Assembly (NCBI GenBank): GCA_030615025.1
Contig: JAUXAB010000022.1
Coordinates: 1 to 47,971 of the forward strand
Direction: 5' to 3'
Length of the DNA stretch: 47,971 nt
Origin: Phycisphaerae bacterium
GTDB lineage: Bacteria > Planctomycetota > Phycisphaerae > Sedimentisphaerales > Anaerobacaceae
The notes under the pieces: generated by a model
Seen by the model: only the letters and a program-made list of their open reading frames with translations
Told to the model about the DNA's origin: nothing
The model's database searches: none
Made by a program: the position numbers and the translations under genes
Shown here: positions 41,084 to 47,971 of the stretch, in pieces
Layout: every line of letters starts with the position of its first letter
Position numbering within the stretch: position 1 is the stretch's first letter

Positions 41084-42100
41084 ATGGGAATCACGCGCCA
41101 ACCGACAAGCAAAGTGAGGTATATCTTAGGGGCTGCGACATTCGTAATTCTCAGCGTCAGCTTCGTAGCACGCATATCCGGCGAATCAGTTGGCCAGAGC
41201 ACAAAGCCATCGAACGGTCTCATTGCGTTCGCAGATGCACCCGACCAAAGGCCAGGTCCGCAGGCAACACAATATGCTCAGATCTACACAATCACAGAAG
41301 ATGGCAGAAACAGAAAGCAGCTCACGACGGGGAAACAGGGAAATTTCTTTCCTGCATGGTCATCAAGCGGAGAACAGCTGGCATTTGTTTCTATACGAAA
41401 TCGAAAGCGTGAAATCTGGATTATAGATTCCAGTGGAAAGAACGAACGGTTCATCACATCAGGTTTTTTACCTGCCTGGTCACCCGATGGGAGGAAACTC
41501 GCATTCACGAGACCAGATGCGAAGCGACGACGCCAGATATGGATTATCGGTGTTGATGGAAGAGGCGAGCGGCAGCTCACGTCAGAAGGCTCAAACCATT
41601 GCCCAACCTGGTCGCCGAAGAGTGACAAGATCGCCTACTGGTCGGGAGATGCTCGCGGATTCGGCCAGGTCTGGGTCATGAGGAGTGACGGCACAGATCC
41701 GCGACAACTCACCCATCCCGAGAAAAGTGCGTATACTCCGGATGGCAGCAGCGCGAACGCTCCTGCCTGGCTTTTCGGTAAACGAATTGCCTATTGGTCT
41801 GGTATCGAACATCGCTACGGCCAGATATGGACCATGAATGCCGACGGGAGCAGCCGGACACAACTAACCACCGAACCGGCGCCAGCTTCGAGTGACAACC
41901 CGACCTGGTCACCAGATGGCAAGAGAATTCTCTTCGATACGCAACGTCGAAAGCGTCCGGAGATTTGGGTCATGAATGCCGATGGCTCAGATCAGCACGT
42001 ACTCGTATCTAATCTCAGAGTTATCCCCATGCGCACTTCGTGGCAGCCTGTGTTTTCTGTTGAGTCGTCTAACAAGCCGGATTCAGGCGATGGCAAATAG
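41084..42100 (+). CDS. TolB-like beta-propeller protein, exported or membrane-anchored
   Basis: 338 residues. A hydrophobic segment near residues 13-33 (VRYILGAATFVILSVSFVAR) anchors or exports it. Five or so propeller units follow with the TolB/WD40-like marks AWSxxGxxLAFxSxR and WSPDGxxLAFxR, then IWIIGVDGRGERQLTSEGS, WSPKSDKIAYWSGDARGFGQ, IWTMNADGSSRTQLTT and WSPDGKRILFDTQRRK. Not the TolB of the Tol-Pal system, since no Tol neighbours occur. The end of its reading frame overlaps an attC-like site, which is typical of integron cassettes. Confidence 0.8.
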   Translation: MGITRQPTSKVRYILGAATFVILSVSFVARISGESVGQSTKPSNGLIAFADAPDQRPGPQATQYAQIYTITEDGRNRKQLTTGKQGNFFPAWSSSGEQLAFVSIRNRKREIWIIDSSGKNERFITSGFLPAWSPDGRKLAFTRPDAKRRRQIWIIGVDGRGERQLTSEGSNHCPTWSPKSDKIAYWSGDARGFGQVWVMRSDGTDPRQLTHPEKSAYTPDGSSANAPAWLFGKRIAYWSGIEHRYGQIWTMNADGSSRTQLTTEPAPASSDNPTWSPDGKRILFDTQRRKRPEIWVMNADGSDQHVLVSNLRVIPMRTSWQPVFSVESSNKPDSGDGK

Positions 42101-42125
42101 CCGCACCTGATCCGCGACGTTATAA
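42067..42125 (+). repeat. attC-like site at the end of the TolB-like gene
   Basis: Starts with GTCTAAC inside the gene, contains AAGCCGGATTCAGGCG pairing with CGCACCTGATCCGC, and ends GACGTTATAAG. GTCTAAC is a perfect left-hand core; the right-hand core GTTATAA is a variant. The last 20 bases before GTT are almost the same as in the site at 43278-43336. Confidence 0.65.
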
Positions 42126-42153
42126 GGTTTAATAAAATGATAGGAACATCATA

Positions 42154-42804
42154 ATGAGTATTGAAGTATTGGGAATTTCCGGCAGTCCCATAAAAAACAG
42201 TAACACGGACCGACTTATTCAAGCCGTATTGGATGCAACCGAATTAGAATTCGAATTTGTGAAACTGAGCCGAATTAACATCAGACCTTGCCTTGCCTGT
42301 AAACAGTGTGTTCCGGACAACATCTGCAAAGTTAAGGATGATTTTCCGGAACTTGCAAAAAAAATCAAGAAAGCCAAGGCATTGATTATTGGTGCATATA
42401 CTCCGTATAAACAGATAGACGGTTTCACAAAAGCGCTTCTTGAGAGATTCTGGTCGCTCAGACATGTCAATAACCTGCTTAGGGGCAAGCTGTGTGCAAC
42501 GGTTCTAACCTACCTGAGTCCCGATGCGTCGGAGAACGTCAATCAATCATTGGCCATAGAGTTAAAGGAAATGGAACGTATGGAGCTTATTGGGCAAGTG
42601 AGGATTAAGGGCAACATTCCCTGCTTGACCTGTGGCGAGGGTGATGAATGTGAGATGAGTGGATTAAGAAAACGTTACGGACCGGATGCCAGGGCATCCG
42701 ATTACCCATACACACGGGTCGAGGATCAGAAAGAAGTATGGGAAGAAGCAATGAGAATCGGTCGTCTAATCGGTGAACGCGTACGAACAACTAATAGGGG
42801 CTAA
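42154..42804 (+). CDS. Flavodoxin-like NAD(P)H-dependent FMN reductase family protein
   Basis: 216 residues. The FMN phosphate loop is GISGSPIKNSNTD (about 7-19), followed by a Cys cluster (PCLACKQCVPDNICKV, about 44-59) and, near 156-166, PCLTCGEGDEC, which could bind an iron-sulfur cluster or a metal. Resembles iron-sulfur flavoproteins of the NADPH-dependent FMN reductase family. AGGAAC precedes the start. One-gene cassette between attC-like sites at 42067 and 42808. Confidence 0.8.
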   Translation: MSIEVLGISGSPIKNSNTDRLIQAVLDATELEFEFVKLSRINIRPCLACKQCVPDNICKVKDDFPELAKKIKKAKALIIGAYTPYKQIDGFTKALLERFWSLRHVNNLLRGKLCATVLTYLSPDASENVNQSLAIELKEMERMELIGQVRIKGNIPCLTCGEGDECEMSGLRKRYGPDARASDYPYTRVEDQKEVWEEAMRIGRLIGERVRTTNRG

Positions 42805-42807
42805 AAC

Positions 42808-42883
42808 TCCGTATAACCATTGCATGAACTCGGGCGCCTCTTTCGCTGCGCTACAGTCACGCCGGTTATGCGGAGCGTTATCC
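42808..42883 (+). repeat. attC-like site after the flavodoxin-like gene
   Basis: CTCCGTATAACC (42808-42819) and GGTTATGCGGAG (42864-42875) are a near-perfect 12-base inverted repeat, one mismatch, with GTATAAC as left core and GCGTTATCC as right core. The loop holds GGGCGCCTCTTTCGCTGCGC, also partly self-complementary. It is about 76 bases long, within the usual attC size. Confidence 0.7.
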
Positions 42884-42892
42884 ATTTAGATT

Positions 42893-43273
42893 ATGAATGA
42901 TCCAAGACAAGGCAAACAAACAATCAAATCAGAACGCCCATGGGGAAACATCCACATGGTTGTCAGAAATCAGAAATGCAGCGTGGATCTTACCCATGTT
43001 CACCCAGGTCATCGTGCCAGCTTGCATTCGCACGCTGACAGATATGAATTATTCCATTTTCTTGATGTAGGTGCCTATTTAGAGATAGACGGGGAAATAT
43101 ATCGTCCCAATATTCATGATGAGTTTATGATCGAGCCGGGTCAGAAACATAGATTTTGGACTGATGACACTTCATTTCGAATGTTAGTGGTTTGCTTTGG
43201 CGAATGGAAGGCCGAAGACCAGATACGTCATGAGGATGACTATGGTCGCCAAGGCCAGAGCTTGGAGATATAG
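42893..43273 (+). CDS. Cupin protein resembling the C-terminal domain of mannose-6-phosphate isomerase type II
   Basis: 126 residues. SERPWGNIHMVVRN is the start motif of the cupin; the two cupin boxes are HPGHRASLHSHADRYELFHF (with the His/His/Glu ligands) and EPGQKHRFWTDD. In full-length enzymes this domain is fused to a GDP-mannose pyrophosphorylase; here it stands alone. No clear ribosome site, as often for cassette genes. Between attC-like sites at 42808 and 43278. Confidence 0.8.
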   Translation: MNDPRQGKQTIKSERPWGNIHMVVRNQKCSVDLTHVHPGHRASLHSHADRYELFHFLDVGAYLEIDGEIYRPNIHDEFMIEPGQKHRFWTDDTSFRMLVVCFGEWKAEDQIRHEDDYGRQGQSLEI

Positions 43274-43277
43274 GTTT

Positions 43278-43336
43278 GGATAACAAGACAATTCACCTTA
43301 TTGTCGCGTAGCCGCGCCTGATCCGCGACGTTCTCA
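43278..43336 (+). repeat. attC-like site after the cupin gene
   Basis: GGATAAC at the left, GACAATTCACCTTATTGTC hairpin, then TAGCCGCGCCTGATCCGCGA before CGTTCTC. The last segment matches the end of the site at 42067-42125 except for single substitutions. GTTCTCA is a degenerate right-hand core. Confidence 0.55.
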
Positions 43337-43677
43337 TCGAGTATCCAATGAAAAAATATCGTGGACATTACTGCTCAGTATAAATCCGCTCAGGATAAAC
43401 TCAAGAGCGTATTTCAGAAGGTATCAGTTGCCTGTTGCCAGGTGCAAGGGGATGAGGCACGGTTAAGCCCTAAAACAGGTACTCCCCGTAAAAATTATAC
43501 ATCTTTGGGCAAGCTGGTGTTATCCTTGCCGAAACGCCCATATAGAAGCCGCTAAAAGCCCAATTTCCGGGACAGTAATTGTTTGTAGAAAAGATTTAAT
43601 TTAGCTGTGGATTCGGGTATAATTGCCAGTCAAAAAGAACTCCGACGACTTTACGGACTTGAAAAAGGAGAAAATCT
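43337..43677. other. Gap with a partial cassette-repeat relic
   Basis: No gene is supported. ATCTTTGGGCAAGCTGGTGT (43501-43520) resembles the centre of the cassette repeats at 36671 and 39888, so the array may once have gone on here. AAAAAGGAGAA at 43663-43673 is the ribosome site for the AKR-like gene that follows. Confidence 0.5.
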
Positions 43678-44757
43678 ATGAACAACAACAAACTTTCGAG
43701 ACGGACTTTTATGCAAGGTACTTCTTTAGCTGCTGCGGGGGCAATTGCAGGTGCATTAGCTGGAAAGGGATGCACTTGGAGCGGAACTTCCAAATCGAAC
43801 GATGTCTCGAAGATAGATACATCGAAGATACTCAATTATAACCCGAAGATGGGTTATCGCCGGCTTGGCAAGACCGGCCTGGTGCTCTCTGAGGTCAGCC
43901 TGGGTGGTCACGGCTCACTTGGTCTTGAAAACCGCGCTTTCGTGCTCGAACGCGCCGCCGAATTGGGTATGAACTACCTTGACACAAATATCACCGACGA
44001 GTGTGAGCTTTATGGCAAGGCACTTGGCGGCAACCGAAAGAACTGGCATATCGGTTTCGCTTCCTGGCCGCAAAAACTCACCGAAGAATACGAAAAGGAA
44101 CTGTCCAGACAGCGATTCTTCGACGAGATAGACGGCCGACTGAAGCACTACAAGACCGATATGCTCGACATCTGGCGGCCTGTCGGCGCGACCTGGGGCG
44201 AGGGCCAAACTTCGATGCCAACCATGCTTATGGTCAGCCACAAGGTCCTCGATATGGTCGTTGAGGTCTATGATAAAGTACGCCGGCAGGGCAAGATTCG
44301 CTATCTTGGAATCTCAGCACACAATCCCAAGCTTTTCCGTCGTGTTCTCAACGAATACCCTCAATTCTCAGTGATACTTTTCCCTTATCTTTTCCTTACC
44401 GAAGAACTCGGCGGTGACAGTCTCTTGAAACTAGCGCAGGACAAGAACGTCGGAGTGATTGGCATCAAGCCCTTCGGCGCCGGAACCACTTTCGGTATAA
44501 AGCCCCGCGAGATCCATGGCAAGGTGGACAAGAATGCCCACATCCTCGTCAAAAAAATGCTCCAGGAACCTCGCATTTCCGCCGTCATTCCCGGCGTTAA
44601 TACGACAGAGCAGCTCGAAGAGAACGTCAAAGGCTCCTATGAGCGCGATAAGCCGCTAACCTTCAGGGAAAAAGAAACTGTCCGCCAATGCGCCGAAAAC
44701 TACCACGCGAACCTTACTCGAGAGTATCAATGGCTAAGGAATTGGGAAACAGTATGA
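43678..44757 (+). CDS. TAT-exported aldo/keto reductase-like protein, second paralogue
   Basis: 359 residues behind AAAAAGGAG. SRRTFMQGTSLAAAGAIAG is a twin-arginine signal, ending LAGKGC, so it may also be lipid-anchored. The AKR-like barrel begins at MGYRRLGKTGLVLSEVSLGG and ends VIPGVNTTEQLEENV; IGIKPFGAG, HIVRRMLQEPRISAVIPG-type strands fit. D102 of the tetrad is kept, but the residue five further is D107 not Tyr, no Lys lies after KNWHIGFAS (S129) and the His position (DMLDIWRPV) is V169. It pairs with the tetraheme gene that overlaps it by four bases, as 15713 pairs with 16882. Confidence 0.75.
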   Translation: MNNNKLSRRTFMQGTSLAAAGAIAGALAGKGCTWSGTSKSNDVSKIDTSKILNYNPKMGYRRLGKTGLVLSEVSLGGHGSLGLENRAFVLERAAELGMNYLDTNITDECELYGKALGGNRKNWHIGFASWPQKLTEEYEKELSRQRFFDEIDGRLKHYKTDMLDIWRPVGATWGEGQTSMPTMLMVSHKVLDMVVEVYDKVRRQGKIRYLGISAHNPKLFRRVLNEYPQFSVILFPYLFLTEELGGDSLLKLAQDKNVGVIGIKPFGAGTTFGIKPREIHGKVDKNAHILVKKMLQEPRISAVIPGVNTTEQLEENVKGSYERDKPLTFREKETVRQCAENYHANLTREYQWLRNWETV

Positions 44758-45191
44758 TGAGGGCTCCGGGCTTTGGTGTCATCGCCGGATGCATACTACT
44801 GGCCTGCTTGTGCTCGTGTAATCCGTCCGCCACCGAAACCACCTCCGCACAGTTCGACGAGACTAATCCACTGGGTGCCAATGCAGCCTGCTACGTGTGC
44901 CACATGACGTTCGTCAAAGAAGAGCTAAGTAGGACCCACCTGCGAGCAAAGGTCCCTTGTATCCGCTGCCATGGTCTAAGCGCCGGTCACGCCAACGACG
45001 AAGACATTGGTGCCACGCCGCCGGACGTCAGCTTCAAGCGCGACCAGGTCGATGTAATGTGTCTCAAGTGCCATAAAAGCCACGATGTCCCTGTCGAGGA
45101 GCTTGCCTCACATAAACGGGCGCCGATTTGCACGGATTGCCACGGTAATCACAGAATCAAAAAGCCGCAAGTAGCTATGCAAAAGGAGTAA
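44754..45191 (+). CDS. Tetraheme c-type cytochrome, lipoprotein, second paralogue
   Basis: 145 residues from ATG 44754 (an ATG directly after is possible); the start overlaps the AKR-like stop (ATGATGA), so translation is coupled. Signal and lipobox: LLACLCSC. Four CxxCH sites: CYVCH, CIRCH, CLKCH, CTDCH, followed by GNHRIKKP. Same heme order and ending as the protein at 16882. The earlier AUG at 44688 lies far inside the previous gene. Probably a periplasmic electron carrier for the AKR-like partner. Confidence 0.85.
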   Translation: MMRAPGFGVIAGCILLACLCSCNPSATETTSAQFDETNPLGANAACYVCHMTFVKEELSRTHLRAKVPCIRCHGLSAGHANDEDIGATPPDVSFKRDQVDVMCLKCHKSHDVPVEELASHKRAPICTDCHGNHRIKKPQVAMQKE

Positions 45192-45195
45192 AATC

Positions 45196-46044
45196 ATGCT
45201 AAAGTTAGGAATGCACGTAGACAATTGGCGACACTTCGATGTGACATACGAAGTTCCCTGTCAGTTCGCCAGAGACCACGAGATGGAGTACGTCGAGTTT
45301 GGTACGATTGACGGGGACTACTTCGTTCAGGCGTTGGGTTATAATCCTCACATCCCGCTGTACTCTGACCCGCTGAAACTGAAGGGCTATCTGGATTCGA
45401 TGGGATTAAAGACCTCGCAGCTTGACGCCGCCTATCCGATGTCGTGTCCCGAGGGCCAGTATCGTGGTATCGGCTACACGATTCGCACCATCCAGTTCGC
45501 TAAAGCCCTTGGATGCCCATGCGTGGACACAACCGACGGCGGCCGCAAACCGGAAGGATACACCGATGATGAAGTGATGGCACTGATGAAACAGTACTAC
45601 CGCGTGGTCCTGGAGTGGGCCGAAAGCCACGATATTATTATCAATGTCGAGCCACATGGACCCTACACGACGAACCCCGACACCATGGAGCAAATCCTAA
45701 ACTTTTTCGACTCACCCTATCTGAGGATGAACCTCGATACGGGCAACATTTTCATTGCCGGGCAAGACCCGGTGGCGTTCCTTCGCCGCTTCCGTGACAA
45801 GGTTTCGCACTGCCACATCAAGGACGTCAGCGAAGAGCTTGCGCGGGCTGTACGCGGCGGCCAGACCGGTATCGCCACGTCTGTAGTGAGTATCGGCGAA
45901 GGCGTCAACGCCGACAACATTGCCGGATGTATCGAACTGCTCAAGGAAATCAACTGGGATGGTGTCCTGTCCATAGAATGTGAGGCAGCGCCCGACATGG
46001 TTGAGAAAAGCCTTGAGTGGCTGCGCAAGGAAATTGCCCGATAG
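45196..46044 (+). CDS. Sugar phosphate isomerase/epimerase (xylose isomerase-like TIM barrel)
   Basis: 282 residues behind AAAAGGAG, directly after the cytochrome gene. Metal-ligand motifs: INVEPHGP (Glu and His), LRMNLDTGNIF (Asp), VSHCHIKDV (His) and LSIECEA (Glu). The protein is cytoplasmic. It is third in the AKR-cytochrome module, in the position that the DapA-like gene has in the first module, which suggests the modules oxidise different sugars whose products then go to different cytoplasmic enzymes (inference). Confidence 0.85.
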   Translation: MLKLGMHVDNWRHFDVTYEVPCQFARDHEMEYVEFGTIDGDYFVQALGYNPHIPLYSDPLKLKGYLDSMGLKTSQLDAAYPMSCPEGQYRGIGYTIRTIQFAKALGCPCVDTTDGGRKPEGYTDDEVMALMKQYYRVVLEWAESHDIIINVEPHGPYTTNPDTMEQILNFFDSPYLRMNLDTGNIFIAGQDPVAFLRRFRDKVSHCHIKDVSEELARAVRGGQTGIATSVVSIGEGVNADNIAGCIELLKEINWDGVLSIECEAAPDMVEKSLEWLRKEIAR

Positions 46045-46080
46045 CACACGACGCGACCTGCCGCGTATCTTCAACGGTCT

Positions 46081-47418
46081 TTATATTCTATCAGGTATTA
46101 TCCACGGATGCCTGTACGTACGTTTTAAGTATTTATTGGCTACCGGGACATTGACAAAGGATTCGGTTCTCGGTTCGAACATTAGTTTTTGGTTACCGAC
46201 CCGATACGATATATTGGCCAGATGACAGAGTAACACCGAATAATGGCCTTGTTCAACATCCGCATTAGGTCTCTTGCGGGTGCGGATACAATCAATGAAA
46301 TTGTCCTGATGCTCTTTATCTGCCTGACGGCCATATTCCGAACGAGCTAATTCGCCGTTTGAATCGTAGGCCTGCCATCCGCCGCCATGTCTGCCAAGGT
46401 ACATAAAGCCTTCGGTACCCAACACTTCAATTTTAGTACTGCTGAACGGCCAGCTGGGAAACTTGTCTGAATCCCGGATGCTCGACGGCGTCTTCTTCAT
46501 ATAAGGCGTCCAAAGGGCAGCCTCAAACAGTAACGTAAATCTGCCGTACTCATAAGTCGCTAATTGAGTATCCGGAATTTCCCTCCCATCACGCAGTGCG
46601 TTAATCCCGCCTGTATGGGAAACGGTATCAGGATAAGGCTTGTCACCGAGCAGGTATCTGGCCAGGTCTAATTGATGAATGGCATCCCCGGCTATGGGAC
46701 CGCAACTATACTGCCACTGATTTAGCCAGCGGCGGCTCGGATTGTATGGCAGCTTGGGCGCAGGCCCACACCACATATCGTAATCAAATCCTTCCGGGAC
46801 AGGCCGGTTGGGCCCTTTTTTCATCATTGGATGTTTCATCATGTTAAAAACACGGACAAGGTACACTTTGCCGAGTTTGCCGGACCGTATGTACTCGGCA
46901 GCGTTTTTCATATACGGGGCACTGCGCGTCTGCATTCCTACCTGAACAACCCTCTTATATTTTCGCGCAGCCTTAATCATTTTTCTCCCCTCCCAAATAT
47001 TATGGGCCATGGGCTTTTCTACATAGACATCTTTGCCTGCCCGGCAGGCCATGATGGTCCCAAGGGCATGCCAGTGGTCGGGGGTCGCATTGATAAGCGC
47101 ATCAACATTAGGGTCGTCAAGAATCCTCCGAAAATCCTGCACCATCTTTGGCTTTTTGCCTTGGGCCTCTTGGACCACGTTTCTTGCCCAGGCAAAGCGT
47201 CTGGTATCCGCGTCACAAAGATATGCGACCTCTACGTCCGGCCTGCTCGCAAACCTCTCGGCCAGGTAGGTTCCTCGACCGCCAAGTCCCATCACTCCAA
47301 TAATAACTTTGTCGTTTGCTGCAAAACTTTTCCTCCGAGACAATACCGTTAAGGTTGCGGCGGCACCTATTGAACCCTTCAAAAATTCTCTGCGATTAAT
47401 TGATTGTCGAGTAGACAT
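46081..47418 (-). CDS. TAT-exported Gfo/Idh/MocA-family oxidoreductase
   Basis: 445 residues from ATG 47418, which is nine bases after GGAGG; an earlier in-frame ATG is unsupported. INRREFLKGSIGAAATLTVL is a twin-arginine signal. The NAD(P)-binding fold follows (VIIGVMGLGGRGTYLAERF), then YVEKPMAHN (EKP motif), GMQTRSAPYM and WLNQWQYSCGPIAGDAIHQLD. Members of the exported planctomycete group usually carry tightly bound cofactor. Convergent with the isomerase gene at 45196 (36 bases between stops). Confidence 0.85.
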   Translation of the reverse strand: MSTRQSINRREFLKGSIGAAATLTVLSRRKSFAANDKVIIGVMGLGGRGTYLAERFASRPDVEVAYLCDADTRRFAWARNVVQEAQGKKPKMVQDFRRILDDPNVDALINATPDHWHALGTIMACRAGKDVYVEKPMAHNIWEGRKMIKAARKYKRVVQVGMQTRSAPYMKNAAEYIRSGKLGKVYLVRVFNMMKHPMMKKGPNRPVPEGFDYDMWCGPAPKLPYNPSRRWLNQWQYSCGPIAGDAIHQLDLARYLLGDKPYPDTVSHTGGINALRDGREIPDTQLATYEYGRFTLLFEAALWTPYMKKTPSSIRDSDKFPSWPFSSTKIEVLGTEGFMYLGRHGGGWQAYDSNGELARSEYGRQADKEHQDNFIDCIRTRKRPNADVEQGHYSVLLCHLANISYRVGNQKLMFEPRTESFVNVPVANKYLKRTYRHPWIIPDRI

Positions 47419-47725
47419 AATATAGTTCCTCCATTTAGATTTAATTTGATATCCGGGTTTCTCTTCCCTTTCGGTTTGAAGAGTGCCACAATATTCAACC
47501 ATTCGAAATTCCGCCAAAGGCGGCAATGCCCCTCACAGCTATGAAGAGCAAAAAGTCAAAACAATTTTTTCCTGATGACCCAACTTTTTCTTTGAAGGGC
47601 ATCCTCCCGACTTGTCGGGACTCTCCCGCCATAACCATGACTCGGTCAAGCGTGGCCTGGATTTTGCGGCTTATTGGGCCCCCGCAAGGCGGGAACCCAA
47701 AATGGGAACCCAGGCGTGAGCCCAA
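47419..47725. other. Upstream region of the exported oxidoreductase gene
   Basis: Contains its leader and small palindromes: CCCGACTTGTCGGG (about 47607-47620) and CCCGCAAGGCGGG (about 47681-47693). No gene. Promoter not identified. Confidence 0.4.
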
Positions 47726-47921
47726 GAGCCTATCCGAATAACCCGCTCTATTGCGGCCGGCTGCAAAGCCCGATGCCTGCGTTGTCGGTGAAAAAATGTT
47801 CTCAACGTGGAGAAAACCACGTCTCCGAGCATTTTTAGCCTGCCGCCTTGGCCTCGAACTCCACCATAGGCGGACAAGTTTTCACTCGGCCTCATAACGA
47901 GACGGTTATTCGGATAAGCTC
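47726..47921. mobile_element. MITE, copy 4
   Basis: 196 bases, GAGCCTATCCGAATAACC at the left and GGATAAGCTC at the right. The body matches copies 1 and 3 (TGCGGCCGGCTGCAAAGCCC, GTTCTCAACGTGGAGAAAAC). The flanks read CAA and TAA, so no intact TTA duplication remains here. The segment 47922-47971 after it shows nothing recognisable. Confidence 0.75.
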
Positions 47922-47971
47922 TAAGTGCTCGACTTCTGTAGCAGCAAATTATAGAGCAGCTTGCATTGCAC

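Noticed and set aside
43361..43555. A 64-codon frame on the plus strand after the cupin gene
   Set aside because: GTG start without ribosome site, low-complexity composition, and it overlaps a relic of the cassette repeat.

Overview
The window looks like a contig from an uncultured Planctomycetota bacterium, probably of the class Phycisphaerae. This placement is inferred from gene content: a planctomycete-type dockerin protein, TAT-exported Gfo/Idh/MocA and aldo/keto-reductase-like proteins, ThuA-like and PQQ-propeller proteins, LamG proteins, tetraheme lipoprotein cytochromes, and many dispersed intergenic repeats. No rRNA or tRNA gene was recognised.

Layout. 1-4.4 kb: the 5' part of a dockerin gene, an archaemetzincin-like lipoprotein, a broken LuxR-type regulator, and an exported protein of unknown function behind a good promoter. 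4.4-9.4 kb: a peptide-use operon (M2-type peptidase lipoprotein, Na+/solute symporter with an unusual extracytoplasmic insert, Xaa-Pro aminopeptidase). 9.4-10.4 kb: repeats. 10.4-13.7 kb, minus strand: five small single-gene modules separated by two families of direct repeats; one is AbiGi-like and one HEPN-like, so this reads as a defence-flavoured cassette cluster. 14.1-18.3 kb: LamG protein, TAT-exported AKR-like protein, tetraheme cytochrome and a DapA-family aldolase. 18.4-28.2 kb, minus strand: PQQ-propeller, ThuA-like protein, two-subunit aconitase X, DPP-IV lipoprotein, and a tungsten-type aldehyde:ferredoxin oxidoreductase with its own MoaD-like and MoeB-like partners. 28.2-35.6 kb: two MITEs, GH130 glycoside phosphorylase, a sialidase-like fragment, an amino-sugar operon (Gfo/Idh/MocA, TIM barrel, PIG-L deacetylase, NagB-like) and a ceramidase-like exported hydrolase.

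36.6-43.3 kb is the most unusual part: six single-gene modules on the plus strand separated by attC-like inverted-repeat sites or related ~100-bp repeats, with no integrase in view. I read it as an integron-cassette array without integrase (CALIN-like). Its first two genes are a nucleotidyltransferase fused to two nucleoside-deoxyribosyltransferase-like domains, then a SIR2-family protein; together they are the best candidate for an undescribed anti-phage or nucleotide/NAD-targeting system. The rest are a methyltransferase, a TolB-like propeller, a flavodoxin-like reductase and a cupin.

43.7-47.4 kb holds a second AKR-like/tetraheme-cytochrome module, paralogous to the one at 15.7-17.4 kb, then a sugar isomerase and a convergent TAT-exported Gfo/Idh/MocA protein. 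A MITE family with matching terminal inverted repeats occurs four times, once inside a cassette repeat.
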